64,000 nucleotides of DNA from Superficieibacter sp. 1612_C1 (GCF_015234305.1 NZ_JADGMI010000002.1:124001-188000), one strand, 5' to 3'; shown: positions 45,013 through 57,272, counted from the first letter of the stretch. Numbers and translations: made by a program. Notes: a model not told the origin generated them from the letters alone.

Positions 45013-45879
45013 GTGGGCCAGGATAGTGATATACAGTCAGTGCTTTTTGACGACAAACATCGGGCGTTGCAGACCGATATTGTCGCCGTTCAGTCACAGG
45101 TAGTGTACGGCAGCGTTGGTAATAGCATCGCTGTACCTGCTATCAAAGCGAACGGTTTACGGGTGACGGCGGTGCCAACGGTGCTGTTCAGCAACACGCC
45201 GCATTACGAAACGTATTATGGGGGGATTATTCCCGCCGACTGGTTCCGTGGTTATCTACAGGCGTTGAGCGAGCGCGATGCGCTACGCGAGCTGAAAGCC
45301 GTAACGACTGGTTATATGGGCAGCGCGGAGCAAATTGCGCTACTGGCGGAGTGGTTGAAAACGGTGCGGCTAAGCCATCCGGAGGTCGCGATTCTGGTCG
45401 ACCCGGTGATCGGCGATACCGATAGCGGAATGTACGTAAAAGCGGAAATTCCAGAAGCTTATCGCCACCACCTGCTGCCGCTGGCAGAAGGGCTGACGCC
45501 AAATGTGTTTGAACTGGAAATGCTGAGTGGAAAACCGTGCGGCACGCTGCAAGAGGCGGTAGCTGCGGCGACATCGCTGCTTTCGGACACGCTGAAGTGG
45601 ATTGTGATCACCAGTGCGCCAGGTGAAACCGGCGATACCATCAATGTGGCGGTAGTGACGGCGGAGGGTGTTGATGTGATTGAGCATCCTCGGGTGAAAA
45701 CCGATCTTAAAGGGACGGGCGATCTGTTCTGTGCCGAACTGATTAGCGGTATCGTTAAGGGTGTTCCGCTGACCCTTGCGACGCAGCATGCCGCAGAGCG
45801 AGTGCTGGAGGTCATGACCTGGACACAGCAATGCGGTTGTGACGAATTAATTCTCCCTCCGACAGAGCGCAAAGCATAA
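45013..45879 (+). CDS. pdxK: Pyridoxal/pyridoxine kinase PdxK
   Basis: The 288-residue ribokinase-like enzyme phosphorylates pyridoxine, pyridoxal and pyridoxamine with ATP in the B6 salvage pathway. The family motifs [27 protein letters not shown] and [13 protein letters not shown] are present. E. coli PdxK has 283 residues; the first 15 residues differ. The start appears to be GTG after AGGAGAAGT. It converges with crr over a shared terminator. Confidence 0.94.
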   Translation: MGQDSDIQSVLFDDKHRALQTDIVAVQSQVVYGSVGNSIAVPAIKANGLRVTAVPTVLFSNTPHYETYYGGIIPADWFRGYLQALSERDALRELKAVTTGYMGSAEQIALLAEWLKTVRLSHPEVAILVDPVIGDTDSGMYVKAEIPEAYRHHLLPLAEGLTPNVFELEMLSGKPCGTLQEAVAAATSLLSDTLKWIVITSAPGETGDTINVAVVTAEGVDVIEHPRVKTDLKGTGDLFCAELISGIVKGVPLTLATQHAAERVLEVMTWTQQCGCDELILPPTERKA

Positions 45880-45907
45880 AAAAATGGCACCCGAGGGTGC
45901 CATTTTT
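45879..45907. terminator. Bidirectional terminator pdxK/crr
   Basis: ATGGCACC and GGTGCCAT form an 8-base stem flanked by A-run and T-run, between the stops of the convergent genes. It can end both transcripts. Confidence 0.88.
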
Positions 45908-45921
45908 CACTGCGGCAAGAA

Positions 45922-46431
45922 TCACTTCTTGATGCGGATAACCGGAGTTTCACCAACGGTCACGCTGCCGGACAGTTTGATCAGCTCTTTGATTTCGTCC
46001 ATGTTGGAGATAACAACCGGCGTCAGGGTAGACTTGGCTTTCTCTTCCAGCAGTGCCAGATCGAATTCAATAACCGGATCGCCAACTTTAACGCGCTGAC
46101 CTTCTTCCGCGATACGCTTAAAGCCTTCGCCTTTCAGTTCAACGGTGTCGATACCGAAGTGTACGAACAGCTCAATGCCGCTGTCAGATTCGATAGAGAA
46201 CGCATGGTTGGTTTCAAAGATTTTGCCGATGGTACCATCAACCGGTGCAACCATTTTGTTACCGGTTGGTTTGATAGCAATGCCATCACCAACGATTTTT
46301 TCAGCAAAAACAACGTCCGGCACGTCTTCGATATTCACGATTTCGCCAGACAGCGGAGCAATAATCTCAATAGTTCCGGTGTCTTTCTTATCATCAGAAA
46401 CCAGAGATTTCAATTTATCAAACAAACCCAT
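45922..46431 (-). CDS. crr: Glucose-specific EIIA, Crr
   Basis: The 169-residue phosphocarrier has His91 (Met counted) in [10 protein letters not shown] as the phosphorylation site and a partner His76 in ETNHAFS. It passes phosphate to sugar-specific EIIB domains such as MurP and, when unphosphorylated, blocks non-PTS sugar permeases; phosphorylated Crr stimulates adenylate cyclase. It follows ptsI by 40 bases. Length equals E. coli. Confidence 0.99.
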   Translation of the reverse strand: MGLFDKLKSLVSDDKKDTGTIEIIAPLSGEIVNIEDVPDVVFAEKIVGDGIAIKPTGNKMVAPVDGTIGKIFETNHAFSIESDSGIELFVHFGIDTVELKGEGFKRIAEEGQRVKVGDPVIEFDLALLEEKAKSTLTPVVISNMDEIKELIKLSGSVTVGETPVIRIKK

Positions 46432-46471
46432 GATCTTCTCCTAAGCAGTAAATTGGGCCGCATCTCGTGGA

Positions 46472-48199
46472 TTAGCAGATTGTTTTTTCTTCAATGAACT
46501 TGTTAACCAGCGTCATTAACTCGTCCGTTGTCGGTTGAGCAAGAGCCTGCTCTGCTAATACCTTCGCATCTTCGAAATTCGTGTTACGAATAATTTTCTT
46601 AATGCGCGGGATAGAAATGGAGCTCATTGAGAACTCATCCAGACCCATCCCTAACAACAGAAGTGTAGCACGTTCGTCGCCTGCAAGCTCACCACACATG
46701 CCTGTCCATTTACCTTCTGCATGAGAAGCGTCAATAACCTGCTTAATAAGCGTCAGTACGGACGGTGACATTGGCTGGTAGAGATGTGAAATCATATCAT
46801 TACCACGGTCAACCGCCAGGGTGTACTGGGTTAAATCATTGGTACCAATACTGAAGAAATCGACTTCTTTTGCCAGATGACGTGCGATAGTTGCCGCAGC
46901 CGGTGTTTCCACCATTACGCCAATCTCGATTGACTCGTCAAAGGCTTTACCTTCGTCACGCAGTTCCTGTTTGTAGATTTCGATCTCTTTGCGCAGCGCG
47001 CGGACTTCTTCTACAGAGATGATCATCGGGAACATAATGCGCAGTTTACCGAAAGCAGAAGCGCGCAGGATCGCACGCACCTGATCGCGCAGGATCTCTT
47101 TGCGATCCATTGCGATACGTACGGCACGCCAGCCGAGGAACGGGTTTTCTTCTTTCGGGAAGTTCATGTATGGCAGCTCTTTATCGCCGCCGATATCCAT
47201 GGTACGCACGATTACCGCCTGAGAACCACAGGCTTCAGCAACCGCTTTATAGGCAGAGAACTGTTCTTCTTCGGTCGGCAGGGCATCGCGATCCATAAAC
47301 AGGAACTCGGTACGATACAGGCCCACGCCTTCAGCGCCATTACGCTCAGCACCGTCTACATCACGCACGGTACCGATGTTGGCACACACTTCAACCTGAT
47401 GACCGTCAAGGGTGATAGCCGGCAGATCTTTCAGTTTAGCCAGTTCAGCTTTTTCGCTGGCAACCTGCTCCTGAACGGCACGCAGTTGCTCAATTTCTTC
47501 ATTAGTTGGGTTGACGTAAACTTTATTGTTTACGGCATCCAGAATCAGATAATCGCCGTTTTTCACCTGAGCCGTTACGCTACCGGTGCCCACGATGGCC
47601 GGCAGTTCAAGGGAACGCGCCATGATAGACGTGTGGGAAGTACGGCCACCAACATCAGTAATAAAGCCCAGCACCTTTTGCAGGTTCAGCTGTGCAGTTT
47701 CTGACGGGGTGAGGTCGGCAGCAACAAGAATGACTTCGTCCTGAATAGAACCCAGGTCGATAATTGGCATGCCCAGAATGTTGCGCATTAAACGCTTACC
47801 GATATCACGTACGTCAGCCGCACGTTCTTTCAGGTATTCATCATCCAGCTCTTCTAAAGCAGTTGCCTGCCCTTCGATAACTTCATGCGCTGCGGCGTCC
47901 GCAGTCATGTATTTATCTTTAATCAGGGCTATGATTTCCTGCTCCAGCTCCTCATCTTCGAGCAGCATGATATGCCCTTCAAAGATGGCTTCTTTTTCTT
48001 CGCCGAAAGTTTCGCCAGCTTTGGTTTTAATGGCTTCCAGCTGGGCAGACGCTTTGGCGCGACCGCTCAGAAAACGTTCAACTTCCTGATCGACTTTGTC
48101 GGCAGAAACCTTTTTCCGGTCGATGACAATCTCATCTTCTTTGAGCAACAGCGCGTTGCCAAAAGCGATACCCGGGGATGCTAAAATGCCTGAAATCAT
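46472..48199 (-). CDS. ptsI: PTS enzyme I, PtsI
   Basis: The 575-residue enzyme takes phosphate from phosphoenolpyruvate and passes it to HPr. The active-site His189 lies in [12 protein letters not shown]. The C-terminal PEP-binding barrel carries [13 protein letters not shown] and the MCGELAGD loop with its conserved Cys. Length equals E. coli PtsI. It lies 44 bases after ptsH in the ptsHI-crr operon. Confidence 0.99.
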   Translation of the reverse strand: MISGILASPGIAFGNALLLKEDEIVIDRKKVSADKVDQEVERFLSGRAKASAQLEAIKTKAGETFGEEKEAIFEGHIMLLEDEELEQEIIALIKDKYMTADAAAHEVIEGQATALEELDDEYLKERAADVRDIGKRLMRNILGMPIIDLGSIQDEVILVAADLTPSETAQLNLQKVLGFITDVGGRTSHTSIMARSLELPAIVGTGSVTAQVKNGDYLILDAVNNKVYVNPTNEEIEQLRAVQEQVASEKAELAKLKDLPAITLDGHQVEVCANIGTVRDVDGAERNGAEGVGLYRTEFLFMDRDALPTEEEQFSAYKAVAEACGSQAVIVRTMDIGGDKELPYMNFPKEENPFLGWRAVRIAMDRKEILRDQVRAILRASAFGKLRIMFPMIISVEEVRALRKEIEIYKQELRDEGKAFDESIEIGVMVETPAAATIARHLAKEVDFFSIGTNDLTQYTLAVDRGNDMISHLYQPMSPSVLTLIKQVIDASHAEGKWTGMCGELAGDERATLLLLGMGLDEFSMSSISIPRIKKIIRNTNFEDAKVLAEQALAQPTTDELMTLVNKFIEEKTIC

Positions 48200-48243
48200 A
48201 ACCCTACCTTACTTGTGACTGATATTGAAAAGAACCCGTGAAC

Positions 48244-48501
48244 TTACTCGAGTTCAGCCATCAGTTTAACCAGATGCTCAACTGCTTTTTGCTCGTCTTC
48301 ACCTTCAGCGGACAGGGTGACTACGGTACCCTGAGTCAGACCCAGAGTTTGCAGTTTGAACAGGCTTTTTGCGCTGGCGCTTTTGCCGTTAGATGTCACA
48401 GTAATTTCGGAAGTAAAACCTTTCGCTTCTTTCACAAACTGAGCAGCAGGGCGGGTGTGAAGACCGTTCGGAGCGGTAATAGTAACTTCTTGCTGGAACA
48501 T
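48244..48501 (-). CDS. ptsH: Phosphocarrier HPr, PtsH
   Basis: The 85-residue protein has the phosphorylation site His15 in NGLHTRPA and the conserved Ser46 in [10 protein letters not shown]. It shuttles phosphate from PtsI to the EIIA proteins. The start follows GGGGAAATATA. It is the first gene of the pts operon. The 384-base upstream gap holds its promoters, a Cra site and the cysK terminator. Confidence 0.99.
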   Translation of the reverse strand: MFQQEVTITAPNGLHTRPAAQFVKEAKGFTSEITVTSNGKSASAKSLFKLQTLGLTQGTVVTLSAEGEDEQKAVEHLVKLMAELE

Positions 48502-48833
48502 TATATTTCCCCAACTTATAGGTTTAGTGTTGTGGATCTAAAGTTTAGCCTGTCGGTCAAACTTTAGCCTGGATCAATAAGCGCCTGCGTTAACGGTTAC
48601 GACACAGTTACCTGTAAACGTAATCCGGGACAGGAACTACTGGCCGTAGACGTTTAGCGCGTCATTAAACATTATGCCGCGAAAGCAAGATTTGAACCAA
48701 ATCATAAAATCGATTCAGCCTGCGGAAAAGCCACTTTTGAATAATTTCGCGGATCAAAATAATTCTGCTGGTTAAATACCAGACCTGGCGGGGTGAAGCA
48801 ATGCCCGTGGGGGCAAAAATTTGAAGTACGCCA
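48502..48833 (-). promoter_or_regulatory. ptsH promoter region with Cra (FruR) site
   Basis: On the minus strand, GCTGAATCGATTTTATGA (48702-48719) fits the Cra operator and matches the FruR site I recall at the distal ptsH promoter of E. coli. The rest of the region, about 330 bases, has room for the known multiple CRP-dependent promoters, but I could not place their start points with certainty. A 73-codon open frame here is not credible as a gene. Confidence 0.6.
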
Positions 48834-48863
48834 CAAAAAAAGCACCCGGGAGGGTGCTTTTTT
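48834..48863 (-). terminator. Intrinsic terminator after cysK
   Basis: AAAGCACCC and GGGTGCTTT form a perfect stem around GGGA, with a T-run on the minus-strand side, 23 bases after the cysK stop. Confidence 0.88.
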
Positions 48864-48885
48864 ACGCATTCTTTACAACCTGGCA

Positions 48886-49857
48886 CTACTGTTGCAACTC
48901 TTTCTCTGTGAACAGATCGGCAAACAGTGCGGTGCTCAGGTAACGCTCACCCGAAGAGGGTAGGATAACCACAATATTCTTATTGGTAAAGGTTTCATCT
49001 TCCTGCAATTTCAGGGCTGCCGCCACGGCTGCACCAGAAGAGATGCCGGCGAGAATGCCTTCTTCTTCCATCAGCTTACGTGCCGTAGAAATCGCCTCTT
49101 CATTGGTAATGGCGACCACTTTATCGACCAGTTTAAGATCCAGGTTGCCCGGGATGAAACCTGCACCGATACCCTGAATTTTATGCGGGCCCGGTTTCAG
49201 TTCTTCTCCAGCCAGCGCCTGCGCGATGACCGGTGAATCGGTTGGCTCAACCGCCACGGTGATCAGATCGCTTTTACCTTTGGTATTTTTAATGTAACGG
49301 CTTACGCCCGTCAGCGTACCGCCGGTACCGACGCCAGAGATGAAAACATCAACCTGACCGTCGGTATCTTCCCAGATTTCCGGGCCGGTGGTTTTTTCGT
49401 GAATTTCCGGGTTAGCCGGGTTGCTGAACTGCTGAAGCAGCAGATATTTAGACGGATCGCTGGCGACAATTTCTTCCGCTTTCTGGATGGCACCTTTCAT
49501 GCCTTTTGCGCCTTCGGTCAGTACCAGATTCGCGCCCAGCGCTTTAAGCAGCTTGCGGCGCTCAACGCTCATGGTTTCCGGCATGGTCAGCGTGAGTTTA
49601 TAGCCACGCGCGGCAGCGACATAGGCCAGCGCGATCCCGGTATTACCGCTGGTCGGCTCGACCAGTTCGATACCCGCTTTTAATACGCCACGTTTTTCGG
49701 CATCCCAAATCATATTGGCACCGATGCGGCATTTTACGCTGAAGCTCGGGTTACGTGATTCTACCTTCGCCAGAATGCGTCCGTTACCGATACGGTTCAG
49801 TCGAACCAGTGGCGTATGACCGATAGTCAGCGAGTTATCTTCAAAAATCTTACTCAT
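48886..49857 (-). CDS. cysK: Cysteine synthase A, CysK
   Basis: The 323-residue PLP enzyme makes cysteine from O-acetylserine and sulfide, and binds serine acetyltransferase. Lys42 in [11 protein letters not shown] holds [13 protein letters not shown] binds its phosphate, and [11 protein letters not shown] is the third motif. Length equals E. coli CysK. AAGGACAGGCC precedes the ATG. The 150 bases upstream resemble the CysB-activated cysK promoter. Confidence 0.98.
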   Translation of the reverse strand: MSKIFEDNSLTIGHTPLVRLNRIGNGRILAKVESRNPSFSVKCRIGANMIWDAEKRGVLKAGIELVEPTSGNTGIALAYVAAARGYKLTLTMPETMSVERRKLLKALGANLVLTEGAKGMKGAIQKAEEIVASDPSKYLLLQQFSNPANPEIHEKTTGPEIWEDTDGQVDVFISGVGTGGTLTGVSRYIKNTKGKSDLITVAVEPTDSPVIAQALAGEELKPGPHKIQGIGAGFIPGNLDLKLVDKVVAITNEEAISTARKLMEEEGILAGISSGAAVAAALKLQEDETFTNKNIVVILPSSGERYLSTALFADLFTEKELQQ

Positions 49858-50009
49858 GGCCTGTCCTTAACTGTTTGAAATTTGGGATGACGGCACCAGC
49901 ATACCTGCTCAGACAATATGCGGAAGTAAGGATTTCGCATATCTATATGCTACCGGGAAATAATGGTGTCCAGTATGGAATAAGACGCGGAATTATCCAG
50001 CCGCTGTGC

Positions 50010-50771
50010 TTATCGCCATAAAGCATGATCCTGACGGTACTGGTCTACCCACATCGACGTTGCCCCGCATATCGCCACGGGCATGATAATCAGATTGACG
50101 AACGGGATCATAGTGAAGAGGTTAACCACCATTCCGAACTGCATATTGGTCATCCTGCGTTTTTGCAGCGCCTCGCGCATGGTGCGAAACGGTACTTTAT
50201 GGTTATCGAAAGGATAATCACAGTACTGAATTGCCATCATCCAGGCGCTGAACAAGAACCAGAGCACGGGGGCTACGGTCTGCCCGATGCCAGGAATAAA
50301 ATAGAGAATCAGTAAGATTACGGCTCGGGGCAGATACCAGGCCAGTTTCTGCCACTCACGTTTCATGACCCGTGGCAGATCTTTCATAATCCCGAGGATG
50401 CCGCTATCAGGTGGCGTTGCCCCGGTTAAGCGAGCCTCAAGCTGTTCTGCCAGCAGGCCGTTAAACGGCGCGGCAATCCAGTTAGCAATCGTTGAGAAAA
50501 GATAACCGAAGACCAACAGGATGGAGATCACCGCCAGCGGCCATAAAATATAGCTGAGCCACTGTAGCCAGCCGGGCACATAGCTCAGCAGGGCAGGGAT
50601 CCAGCGATCGAGGCGGGTAAATAACCACCAGAACGCCCCGCCCATCAGCAGAACGTTAATGAGTAGCGGCATAAAAACGAAACGCCGGATACCTGGAAGC
50701 GCGATCAATTTCCATCCCTGAGAAAAGTAAAAAATGCCGCTTCGTGAGGAGGTTGAAGAGGAGGACGTCAT
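50010..50771 (-). CDS. cysZ: Sulfate permease CysZ
   Basis: The 253-residue inner-membrane protein has about four to five hydrophobic segments and the family stretch [25 protein letters not shown]. CysZ carries sulfate for cysteine synthesis. It lies upstream of cysK on the same strand, separated by the cysK promoter. An AAGGAGC lies 11 bases before the ATG, a rather long spacing, but no better start is seen. Confidence 0.96.
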   Translation of the reverse strand: MTSSSSTSSRSGIFYFSQGWKLIALPGIRRFVFMPLLINVLLMGGAFWWLFTRLDRWIPALLSYVPGWLQWLSYILWPLAVISILLVFGYLFSTIANWIAAPFNGLLAEQLEARLTGATPPDSGILGIMKDLPRVMKREWQKLAWYLPRAVILLILYFIPGIGQTVAPVLWFLFSAWMMAIQYCDYPFDNHKVPFRTMREALQKRRMTNMQFGMVVNLFTMIPFVNLIIMPVAICGATSMWVDQYRQDHALWR

Positions 50772-51001
50772 GTTCGGGCAAAGCTCCTTTTACTGCTGCC
50801 AGATGAGTAACGCGCCTATATTATCCGGTTGAGTGACAATGACCAGATGAGAAATGTTCGAAAAAACAGCAAAAGGCACGATTTAGTTCATCTTTATGCG
50901 GTGAAATCCGCGAGCGCACTTGCACTCAACGTAATCGGCAAATACTCTTAAGGTGTAAATGTTTGCCGTGGTGGCAAGGTGTTAGAACAACAGAGAATAT
51001 A

Positions 51002-52006
51002 ATGATGCAGGATTTGCGTCTGATATTAATCATTGTTGGCGCGATCGCCATAATCGCTTTACTGGTTCACGGTTTCTGGACCAGCCGTAAAGAGCGCTCT
51101 TCTATGTTTCGCGATCGCCCACTTAAGCGCATGAAGTCGCAGCGTGATGATGACGAGTCTGATAACCGCGATTTCGACGATGACGTTGAAAGCGTAGGAG
51201 AAGTGCGCGTCCACCGGGTTAACGCCGCGCCTGGGGAACATGACGTGCCTCAACAGCCGCAGCACCGTTATCAGCCGCCTTATGAGTCGGCGCAGCCACG
51301 TCAGGTCCCGCCTGCTGTACCGCAGGAAGCGCCGGTGCGTCAGCCGCCCGTTCAGCAACAGCCGCCGATGCAGTCGCAGCAGCCTGTTCAGCAGCCGCAA
51401 CCCGTTCAGCATGCGCAGCCCGTACAGCCTCAACAACCGGTGCAGCAGCAGCCCGTGCGCCAGGCACCGCAGCCGCCAGCACCGCAACACGCGCCGCAGC
51501 CGGTACATGAACCGCAGTCTGCACCTGAACCGCAGCACCAGCCACAACCGGCTGAAGCGGCTCCCGCACCTGAAAAGCCGAAGCGTGCCGAAACCGTTAT
51601 TGTGATGAACGTCTCTGCACATCAGGGCGCGCAGATCAGCGGTGAGCTGTTGATCAACAGCATCCAACAGGCGGGCTTCAAGTTTGGCGAAATGAATATC
51701 TTCCATCGTCATCTGAGTACTGATGGCGGTGGTCCGGTGCTCTTCAGCCTGGCAAACATGGTTAAACCAGGGTTCTTCGAGTCTGAATCAATGACGGACT
51801 TTGTTACCCCAGGCGTCACCATGTTTATGCAGGTACCTTCTTACGGCGACGAATTGCAGAACTTCAAACTGATGCTGCAATCCGCACAATATATTGCCGA
51901 TGAGGTAGGGGGCGTCGTACTCGACGATCAGCGTCGGATGATGACCCCGCAAAAACTGCGTGAGTATCAGGATCGTATTCGCGAGGTGAAAGAAGCCAAC
52001 GCATAA
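51002..52006 (+). CDS. zipA: Cell division protein ZipA
   Basis: The 334-residue protein has an N-terminal membrane helix (about 5-25), a charged segment rich in Arg and Asp, a long Pro/Gln-rich linker (about residues 80-200) and a C-terminal globular domain that binds the FtsZ tail ([19 protein letters not shown] to the end). E. coli ZipA has 328 residues; the difference lies in the linker. It anchors the Z ring to the inner membrane. The first of the two ATGs (MMQD) matches E. coli. Confidence 0.96.
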   Translation: MMQDLRLILIIVGAIAIIALLVHGFWTSRKERSSMFRDRPLKRMKSQRDDDESDNRDFDDDVESVGEVRVHRVNAAPGEHDVPQQPQHRYQPPYESAQPRQVPPAVPQEAPVRQPPVQQQPPMQSQQPVQQPQPVQHAQPVQPQQPVQQQPVRQAPQPPAPQHAPQPVHEPQSAPEPQHQPQPAEAAPAPEKPKRAETVIVMNVSAHQGAQISGELLINSIQQAGFKFGEMNIFHRHLSTDGGGPVLFSLANMVKPGFFESESMTDFVTPGVTMFMQVPSYGDELQNFKLMLQSAQYIADEVGGVVLDDQRRMMTPQKLREYQDRIREVKEANA

Positions 52007-52034
52007 CGGCTGGCTGCTTCACTCTTCCTTCTGA

Positions 52035-52057
52035 ACCCCCGCATGTCGGGGGTTTTT
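52035..52057 (+). terminator. Intrinsic terminator between zipA and ligA
   Basis: AACCCCCG and CGGGGGTT form an 8-base stem with a five-base loop, followed by six T. It ends zipA transcripts 18 bases before the ligA start, so some read-through or a separate ligA promoter is needed. Confidence 0.85.
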
Positions 52058-52065
52058 TATATTGA

Positions 52066-54093
<2,028 letters not shown>

Positions 54094-54312
54094 GTGGAGA
54101 AAGAGCAGCTTATCGAGATTGCCAATACGGTGATGCCGTTTGGTAAATATCAGGGGCGCAGGCTGATCGACCTGCCGGAGGAGTATCTGCTGTGGTTCGC
54201 CCGCAAAGATGCGTTCCCTGCCGGGCGGTTGGGCGAACTGATGGCGATAACGCTGCTAATCAAAACCGAGGGGCTGACACAGCTGGTGCAGCCCCTGAAA
54301 CGTCCGCTTTAA
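54094..54312 (+). CDS. ypeB: Small protein YpeB (DUF3820)
   Basis: The 72-residue protein with FGKYKG-like MPFGKYQGRRLIDLPEEYL is nearly identical to E. coli YpeB. The start is GTG directly after the ligA stop, so it depends on translation from ligA. DUF3820 resembles parts of exonuclease-associated domains, but the role is unknown. Its end overlaps the end of yfeH. Confidence 0.92.
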   Translation: MEKEQLIEIANTVMPFGKYQGRRLIDLPEEYLLWFARKDAFPAGRLGELMAITLLIKTEGLTQLVQPLKRPL

Positions 54313-55307
54313 ACTTTTGCGGCGTGGGTTTGCGCCTGCGCCTGCAACTTCTCAGTCTGGCGTTTATAGCGACGCGCCAGCACCGCACATACCATCAGCT
54401 GAATTTGATGGAAAATCATCAGCGGTAAAACCATCATCCCAATCACCGACACCGGAAAAAGAATATTGGCCATCGGAATGCCGTTCGCCAGGCTTTTCTT
54501 CGACCCGCAGAACACAATCGTGATTTCATCCGCTTTATTAAAGCCGCCTTTACGGGCAACAAAAACGTTCACCGCAATGACGATCGCCAGCAGTACCAGA
54601 CTCACGATAACGATAAAGAGGAGTGAACCCGGCCCGACTTTATGCCAGATGCCGTTAACCACCGCCTCGCTGAAGGCAGAGTAAACGACCAGCAGGATCG
54701 AGGTCTGATCGGTTTTGCCGATCCACTTTTTATGCCGCGCCACCCAGTCGCCAATCAGCGGCCGAGAAAGGTGTCCGAGGACAAACGGCAGCAGCAGTTG
54801 CAGCATAATTTTGCCGACCTGCTGTAAACTTCCCTCCGCACCGTGCATATTCATCACCAGCCCCACCAGCAGCGGTGAAAGGAAGATCCCCAGCAGGCTG
54901 GAGGCCGAAGCAGAGCAGACGGCCGCCGCAACGTTACCGCCCGCCAGAGACGTAAAGGCAATCGCCGACTGCACCGTGGCAGGCAGAATGCACAGATAGA
55001 GGAAGCCGGTATAGATCTGCGGATCGACATTCACCGGTGCCCACCAGGCAAACAGTATCCCCAGAACCGGAAACAGGATGAACGTGCTGCACATGACCCA
55101 CAAATGCAGCCGCCAGTGGCTGCCGCCCGCGATAATGGCCTCACGCGATAGCTTGGCACCGTGCATAAAAAACAGCAGCGCGATGGCCGCCGTGGTCAGC
55201 CACTCGAAATACTGCACAAAATTGCCGCGCGCAGGGAAGAAGGAGGCCAGCAACACCACACAGACCAGGGTAAGCGTAAAGGGATCGAGGATACGAAAAA
55301 GTTTCAT
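54309..55307 (-). CDS. yfeH: Bile acid:sodium symporter family protein YfeH
   Basis: The 332-residue polytopic protein has nine or ten membrane segments of the SBF-like (PF13593) family, with conserved VFCGSKKSLANGIPMA near the C-terminus, the crossover region of these carriers. The substrate is not known. It is divergent from the LysR gene yfeR, which may control it, as in E. coli and Salmonella. Confidence 0.92.
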   Translation of the reverse strand: MKLFRILDPFTLTLVCVVLLASFFPARGNFVQYFEWLTTAAIALLFFMHGAKLSREAIIAGGSHWRLHLWVMCSTFILFPVLGILFAWWAPVNVDPQIYTGFLYLCILPATVQSAIAFTSLAGGNVAAAVCSASASSLLGIFLSPLLVGLVMNMHGAEGSLQQVGKIMLQLLLPFVLGHLSRPLIGDWVARHKKWIGKTDQTSILLVVYSAFSEAVVNGIWHKVGPGSLLFIVIVSLVLLAIVIAVNVFVARKGGFNKADEITIVFCGSKKSLANGIPMANILFPVSVIGMMVLPLMIFHQIQLMVCAVLARRYKRQTEKLQAQAQTHAAKV

Positions 55308-55396
55308 AGAGGCTCCTGAAAATCGATATTCCTATTGTGCTTCTTCCGGTTTGAGAAATAAAATTGATTTATTGCATCTATTCATGAATAAAACAG

Positions 55397-56323
55397 ATGA
55401 ATTACTCACTCCGTCAGCTTCGCGTTTTTGTTACCGTCGCTCATGCCCGAAGTTTCAGCCGGGCAGGGGAGATCGTCGGATTAAGTCAGTCGGCTGTCAG
55501 CCATAGTGTTAAGGAGCTGGAGCAACAAACCGGCGTGCGCCTGCTGGACCGGACCACGCGTGAAGTAGCGCTGACCGAGGCCGGGCAACAACTGGCCTCG
55601 CGGCTTGAGCGAGTGCTGGATGAACTTCACAGCACGCTGCGGGAAGCGGGGCGGGTGGGCACGCAGCTAACCGGGAAGGTCCGGATCGCCGCCAGCCAGA
55701 CCATCTCCGCGCATCTTATCCCCCAGTGCATCGCTGAAAGTAACCGTTGCTATCCGGAGATCGATTTTGTGCTGCACGATCGCCCGCAGCAGTGGGTGCT
55801 GGAGAGCATTCGTCAGGGCGAAGTGGATTTTGGTATTGTTATCGATCCCGGCGCGGTCAACGATTTGCAGTGTGAAACGATCCTTTCCGAACCTTTTTTG
55901 CTGCTGTGCCGTCAGGATCACCGCTTTGCCCGCCGCGAAAGCATCGACTGGCACGATCTCCAGTCTGAGCGGCTGGTCCTTCAGGACTACGCCTCCGGCA
56001 GCCGACCGCTGATTGATGCCGCGCTGGCTCACTTCTCTGTGAGCGCCCAAATTGTGCAGGAGATTGGTCACCCGGCCACGCTGTTTCCGATGGTGGAAGC
56101 GGGGATCGGCATCAGCGTGCTTCCCGCGCTGGCGCTGCCATTACCGCAGGACAGTCATTTGATCGTCAAGCGTCTGACGCCGGGAATGGAGAGGCAACTG
56201 ATGCTGGCACGCAGGAAAAACCGTTCACTCTCCACTGCCGCGCAAGCGCTGTGGGAAATCGTTCGCGCCCAGGCAGGTGAGCTGGCAGCCGGGCGGGCGC
56301 AGGATCCGCTCTATCAAATATAA
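55397..56323 (+). CDS. yfeR: LysR-type regulator YfeR
   Basis: The 308-residue protein has the N-terminal winged helix-turn-helix (about 1-60, [20 protein letters not shown]) and a C-terminal two-lobed effector domain from about residue 90. YfeR in Salmonella responds to osmolarity and controls the divergent yfeH. The 89-base gap to yfeH should hold its operator. The last 10 bases overlap the FlxA-like gene on the other strand. Confidence 0.93.
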   Translation: MNYSLRQLRVFVTVAHARSFSRAGEIVGLSQSAVSHSVKELEQQTGVRLLDRTTREVALTEAGQQLASRLERVLDELHSTLREAGRVGTQLTGKVRIAASQTISAHLIPQCIAESNRCYPEIDFVLHDRPQQWVLESIRQGEVDFGIVIDPGAVNDLQCETILSEPFLLLCRQDHRFARRESIDWHDLQSERLVLQDYASGSRPLIDAALAHFSVSAQIVQEIGHPATLFPMVEAGIGISVLPALALPLPQDSHLIVKRLTPGMERQLMLARRKNRSLSTAAQALWEIVRAQAGELAAGRAQDPLYQI

Positions 56324-56622
56324 ATATCGATCTGATTGTCGGCGGAGGGGCGATTAACGCCTTCGACTTTTTCTGCCTGCGCCTGTTCCTGCTGTGACTT
56401 TTCCAGCTGCTTGCTTTGCAGCATCGCCAGCTGCGCCTGAAGCATTGCGATTTGCGACTGGATCAACTCCTGCTGCTTTTGCTTCTCATCCGCGCCGAGG
56501 CTGGAATCTGCCAGCTCTTTAAGCTGCTGGGTGAGTTTGGTTATCTGCCGGTAAATTCCGGCGATCTCGGAAGAGGCGCTGCCGCTGCTTTGCGCGGGTA
56601 AAGCGGAGGAAATGGTCGTCAT
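56314..56622 (-). CDS. FlxA-like family protein
   Basis: The 102-residue protein is rich in Gln, Leu and Ser, with a predicted coiled coil at about 20-90 built from [20 protein letters not shown]-like heptads and a [15 protein letters not shown] repeat. It resembles FlxA, a small flagellum-regulon protein of unknown function. A FliA-type promoter lies just upstream. GGGTAAAAATC precedes the ATG. Its end overlaps the end of yfeR by 10 bases. It is not at this place in K-12 as I recall it. Confidence 0.75.
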   Translation of the reverse strand: MTTISSALPAQSSGSASSEIAGIYRQITKLTQQLKELADSSLGADEKQKQQELIQSQIAMLQAQLAMLQSKQLEKSQQEQAQAEKVEGVNRPSADNQIDIYI

Positions 56623-56652
56623 GATTTTTACCCTTTTGGCTGTAAATAAGGG

Positions 56653-56679
56653 TTATCGGCAGAAAACGATGAAACACCA
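56653..56679 (-). promoter_or_regulatory. FliA (sigma-28) type promoter of the FlxA-like gene
   Basis: Read on the minus strand, GCCGATAA at 56660-56653 equals the sigma-28 -10 element. Eleven bases upstream lies TGGTGTTT (56679-56672), which matches five of eight positions of TAAAGTTT. The transcript would begin about 25 bases before the start codon. This fits flagellar class 3 control. Confidence 0.7.
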
Positions 56680-56798
56680 TCGTTAATTGCCATTCGCTGG
56701 TGGAGTAAAGGCGATTACTGAAGGCGTTATTGCCCGGCAGGCTATGGCTACCGGGCAAGATAACGATCAGGATTTGTGGCGCGGTGCCTGAAAACAAC

Positions 56799-56820
56799 AA
56801 AAGCGCCAGAAGGCGCTTTT
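56799..56820 (-). terminator. Terminator of the valine/lysine tRNA operon
   Basis: AAAAGCGCC and GGCGCTTTT form a stem of at least 9 bases with a short loop, 10 bases after the tRNA-Lys CCA end. The minus-strand tail is T-rich but broken by G. Confidence 0.75.
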
Positions 56821-56829
56821 GTTTGAATT

Positions 56830-56905
56830 TGGTGGGTCGTGCAGGATTCGAACCTGCGACCAATTGATTAAAAGTCAACTGCTCTACCAACTGAGCTAAC
56901 GACCC
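56830..56905 (-). tRNA. lysV: tRNA-Lys (anticodon UUU)
   Basis: A 76-base cloverleaf: acceptor GGGTCGT pairs with ACGACCC, the anticodon loop is CTTTTAA, the T loop is GTTCGAATC, and CCA is encoded. It is the last gene of the four-tRNA operon, as in E. coli valU-valX-valY-lysV. Confidence 0.97.
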
Positions 56906-56909
56906 GAAG

Positions 56910-56985
56910 TGGTGGGTGATGACGGGATCGAACCGCCGACCCTCTCCTTGTAAGGGAGATGCTCTCCCAGCTGAGCTAATCACCC
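56910..56985 (-). tRNA. valY: tRNA-Val (anticodon UAC), copy 3
   Basis: A 76-base cloverleaf with acceptor GGGTGAT, anticodon loop CTTACAA and encoded CCA. The anticodon stem pair 27-43 is U-A, identical to copy 1 and different from copy 2. Confidence 0.97.
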
Positions 56986-57031
56986 ACTTCGGTACTTCAA
57001 TTTACTGCAAGAAATCCAGCTGGTGAGAAAG

Positions 57032-57107
57032 TGGTGGGTGATGACGGGATCGAACCGCCGACCCCCTCCTTGTAAGGGAGGTGCTCTCCCAGCTGAGCTA
57101 ATCACCC
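57032..57107 (-). tRNA. valX: tRNA-Val (anticodon UAC), copy 2
   Basis: It has the same cloverleaf and length as the other two copies, but the anticodon stem pair 27-43 is C-G. This is the form I remember for E. coli. CCA is encoded. Confidence 0.97.
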
Positions 57108-57151
57108 ACTTCTCAATTTCTTGCTTCACACGGCGGAGACTACCGAAGTAG

Positions 57152-57227
57152 TGGTGGGTGATGACGGGATCGAACCGCCGACCCTCTCCTTGTAAGGGAG
57201 ATGCTCTCCCAGCTGAGCTAATCACCC
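57152..57227 (-). tRNA. valU: tRNA-Val (anticodon UAC), copy 1
   Basis: The first gene of the operon, 76 bases, with anticodon loop CTTACAA, U-A at pair 27-43 and encoded CCA. A strong promoter lies just upstream. Confidence 0.97.
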
Positions 57228-57244
57228 CCGCTGTGTGGAGTCGC

Positions 57245-57272
57245 ATTATAGGGAGAGTTGAAAATGAGTCAA
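57245..57272 (-). promoter_or_regulatory. Promoter of the val/lys tRNA operon
   Basis: On the minus strand TTGACT (57272-57267) and TATAAT (57250-57245) are separated by 16 bases. A GC-rich discriminator, GCGACTCC, follows. This is the form expected for a stable-RNA promoter under stringent control. Confidence 0.85.

Noticed and set aside
48665-48886. 73-codon frame between ptsH and cysK
   Set aside because: It runs across the cysK terminator and the Cra site and has no ribosome-binding site.
51059-51712. 217-codon frame opposite zipA, rich in Leu and Arg
   Set aside because: Produced by the Pro/Gln repeat of the zipA linker read on the other strand.
55397-56622. Toxin-antitoxin pair formed by the small gene at 56314 and its neighbour
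   Set aside because: The small gene is on the opposite strand from yfeR and resembles FlxA, not an antitoxin.
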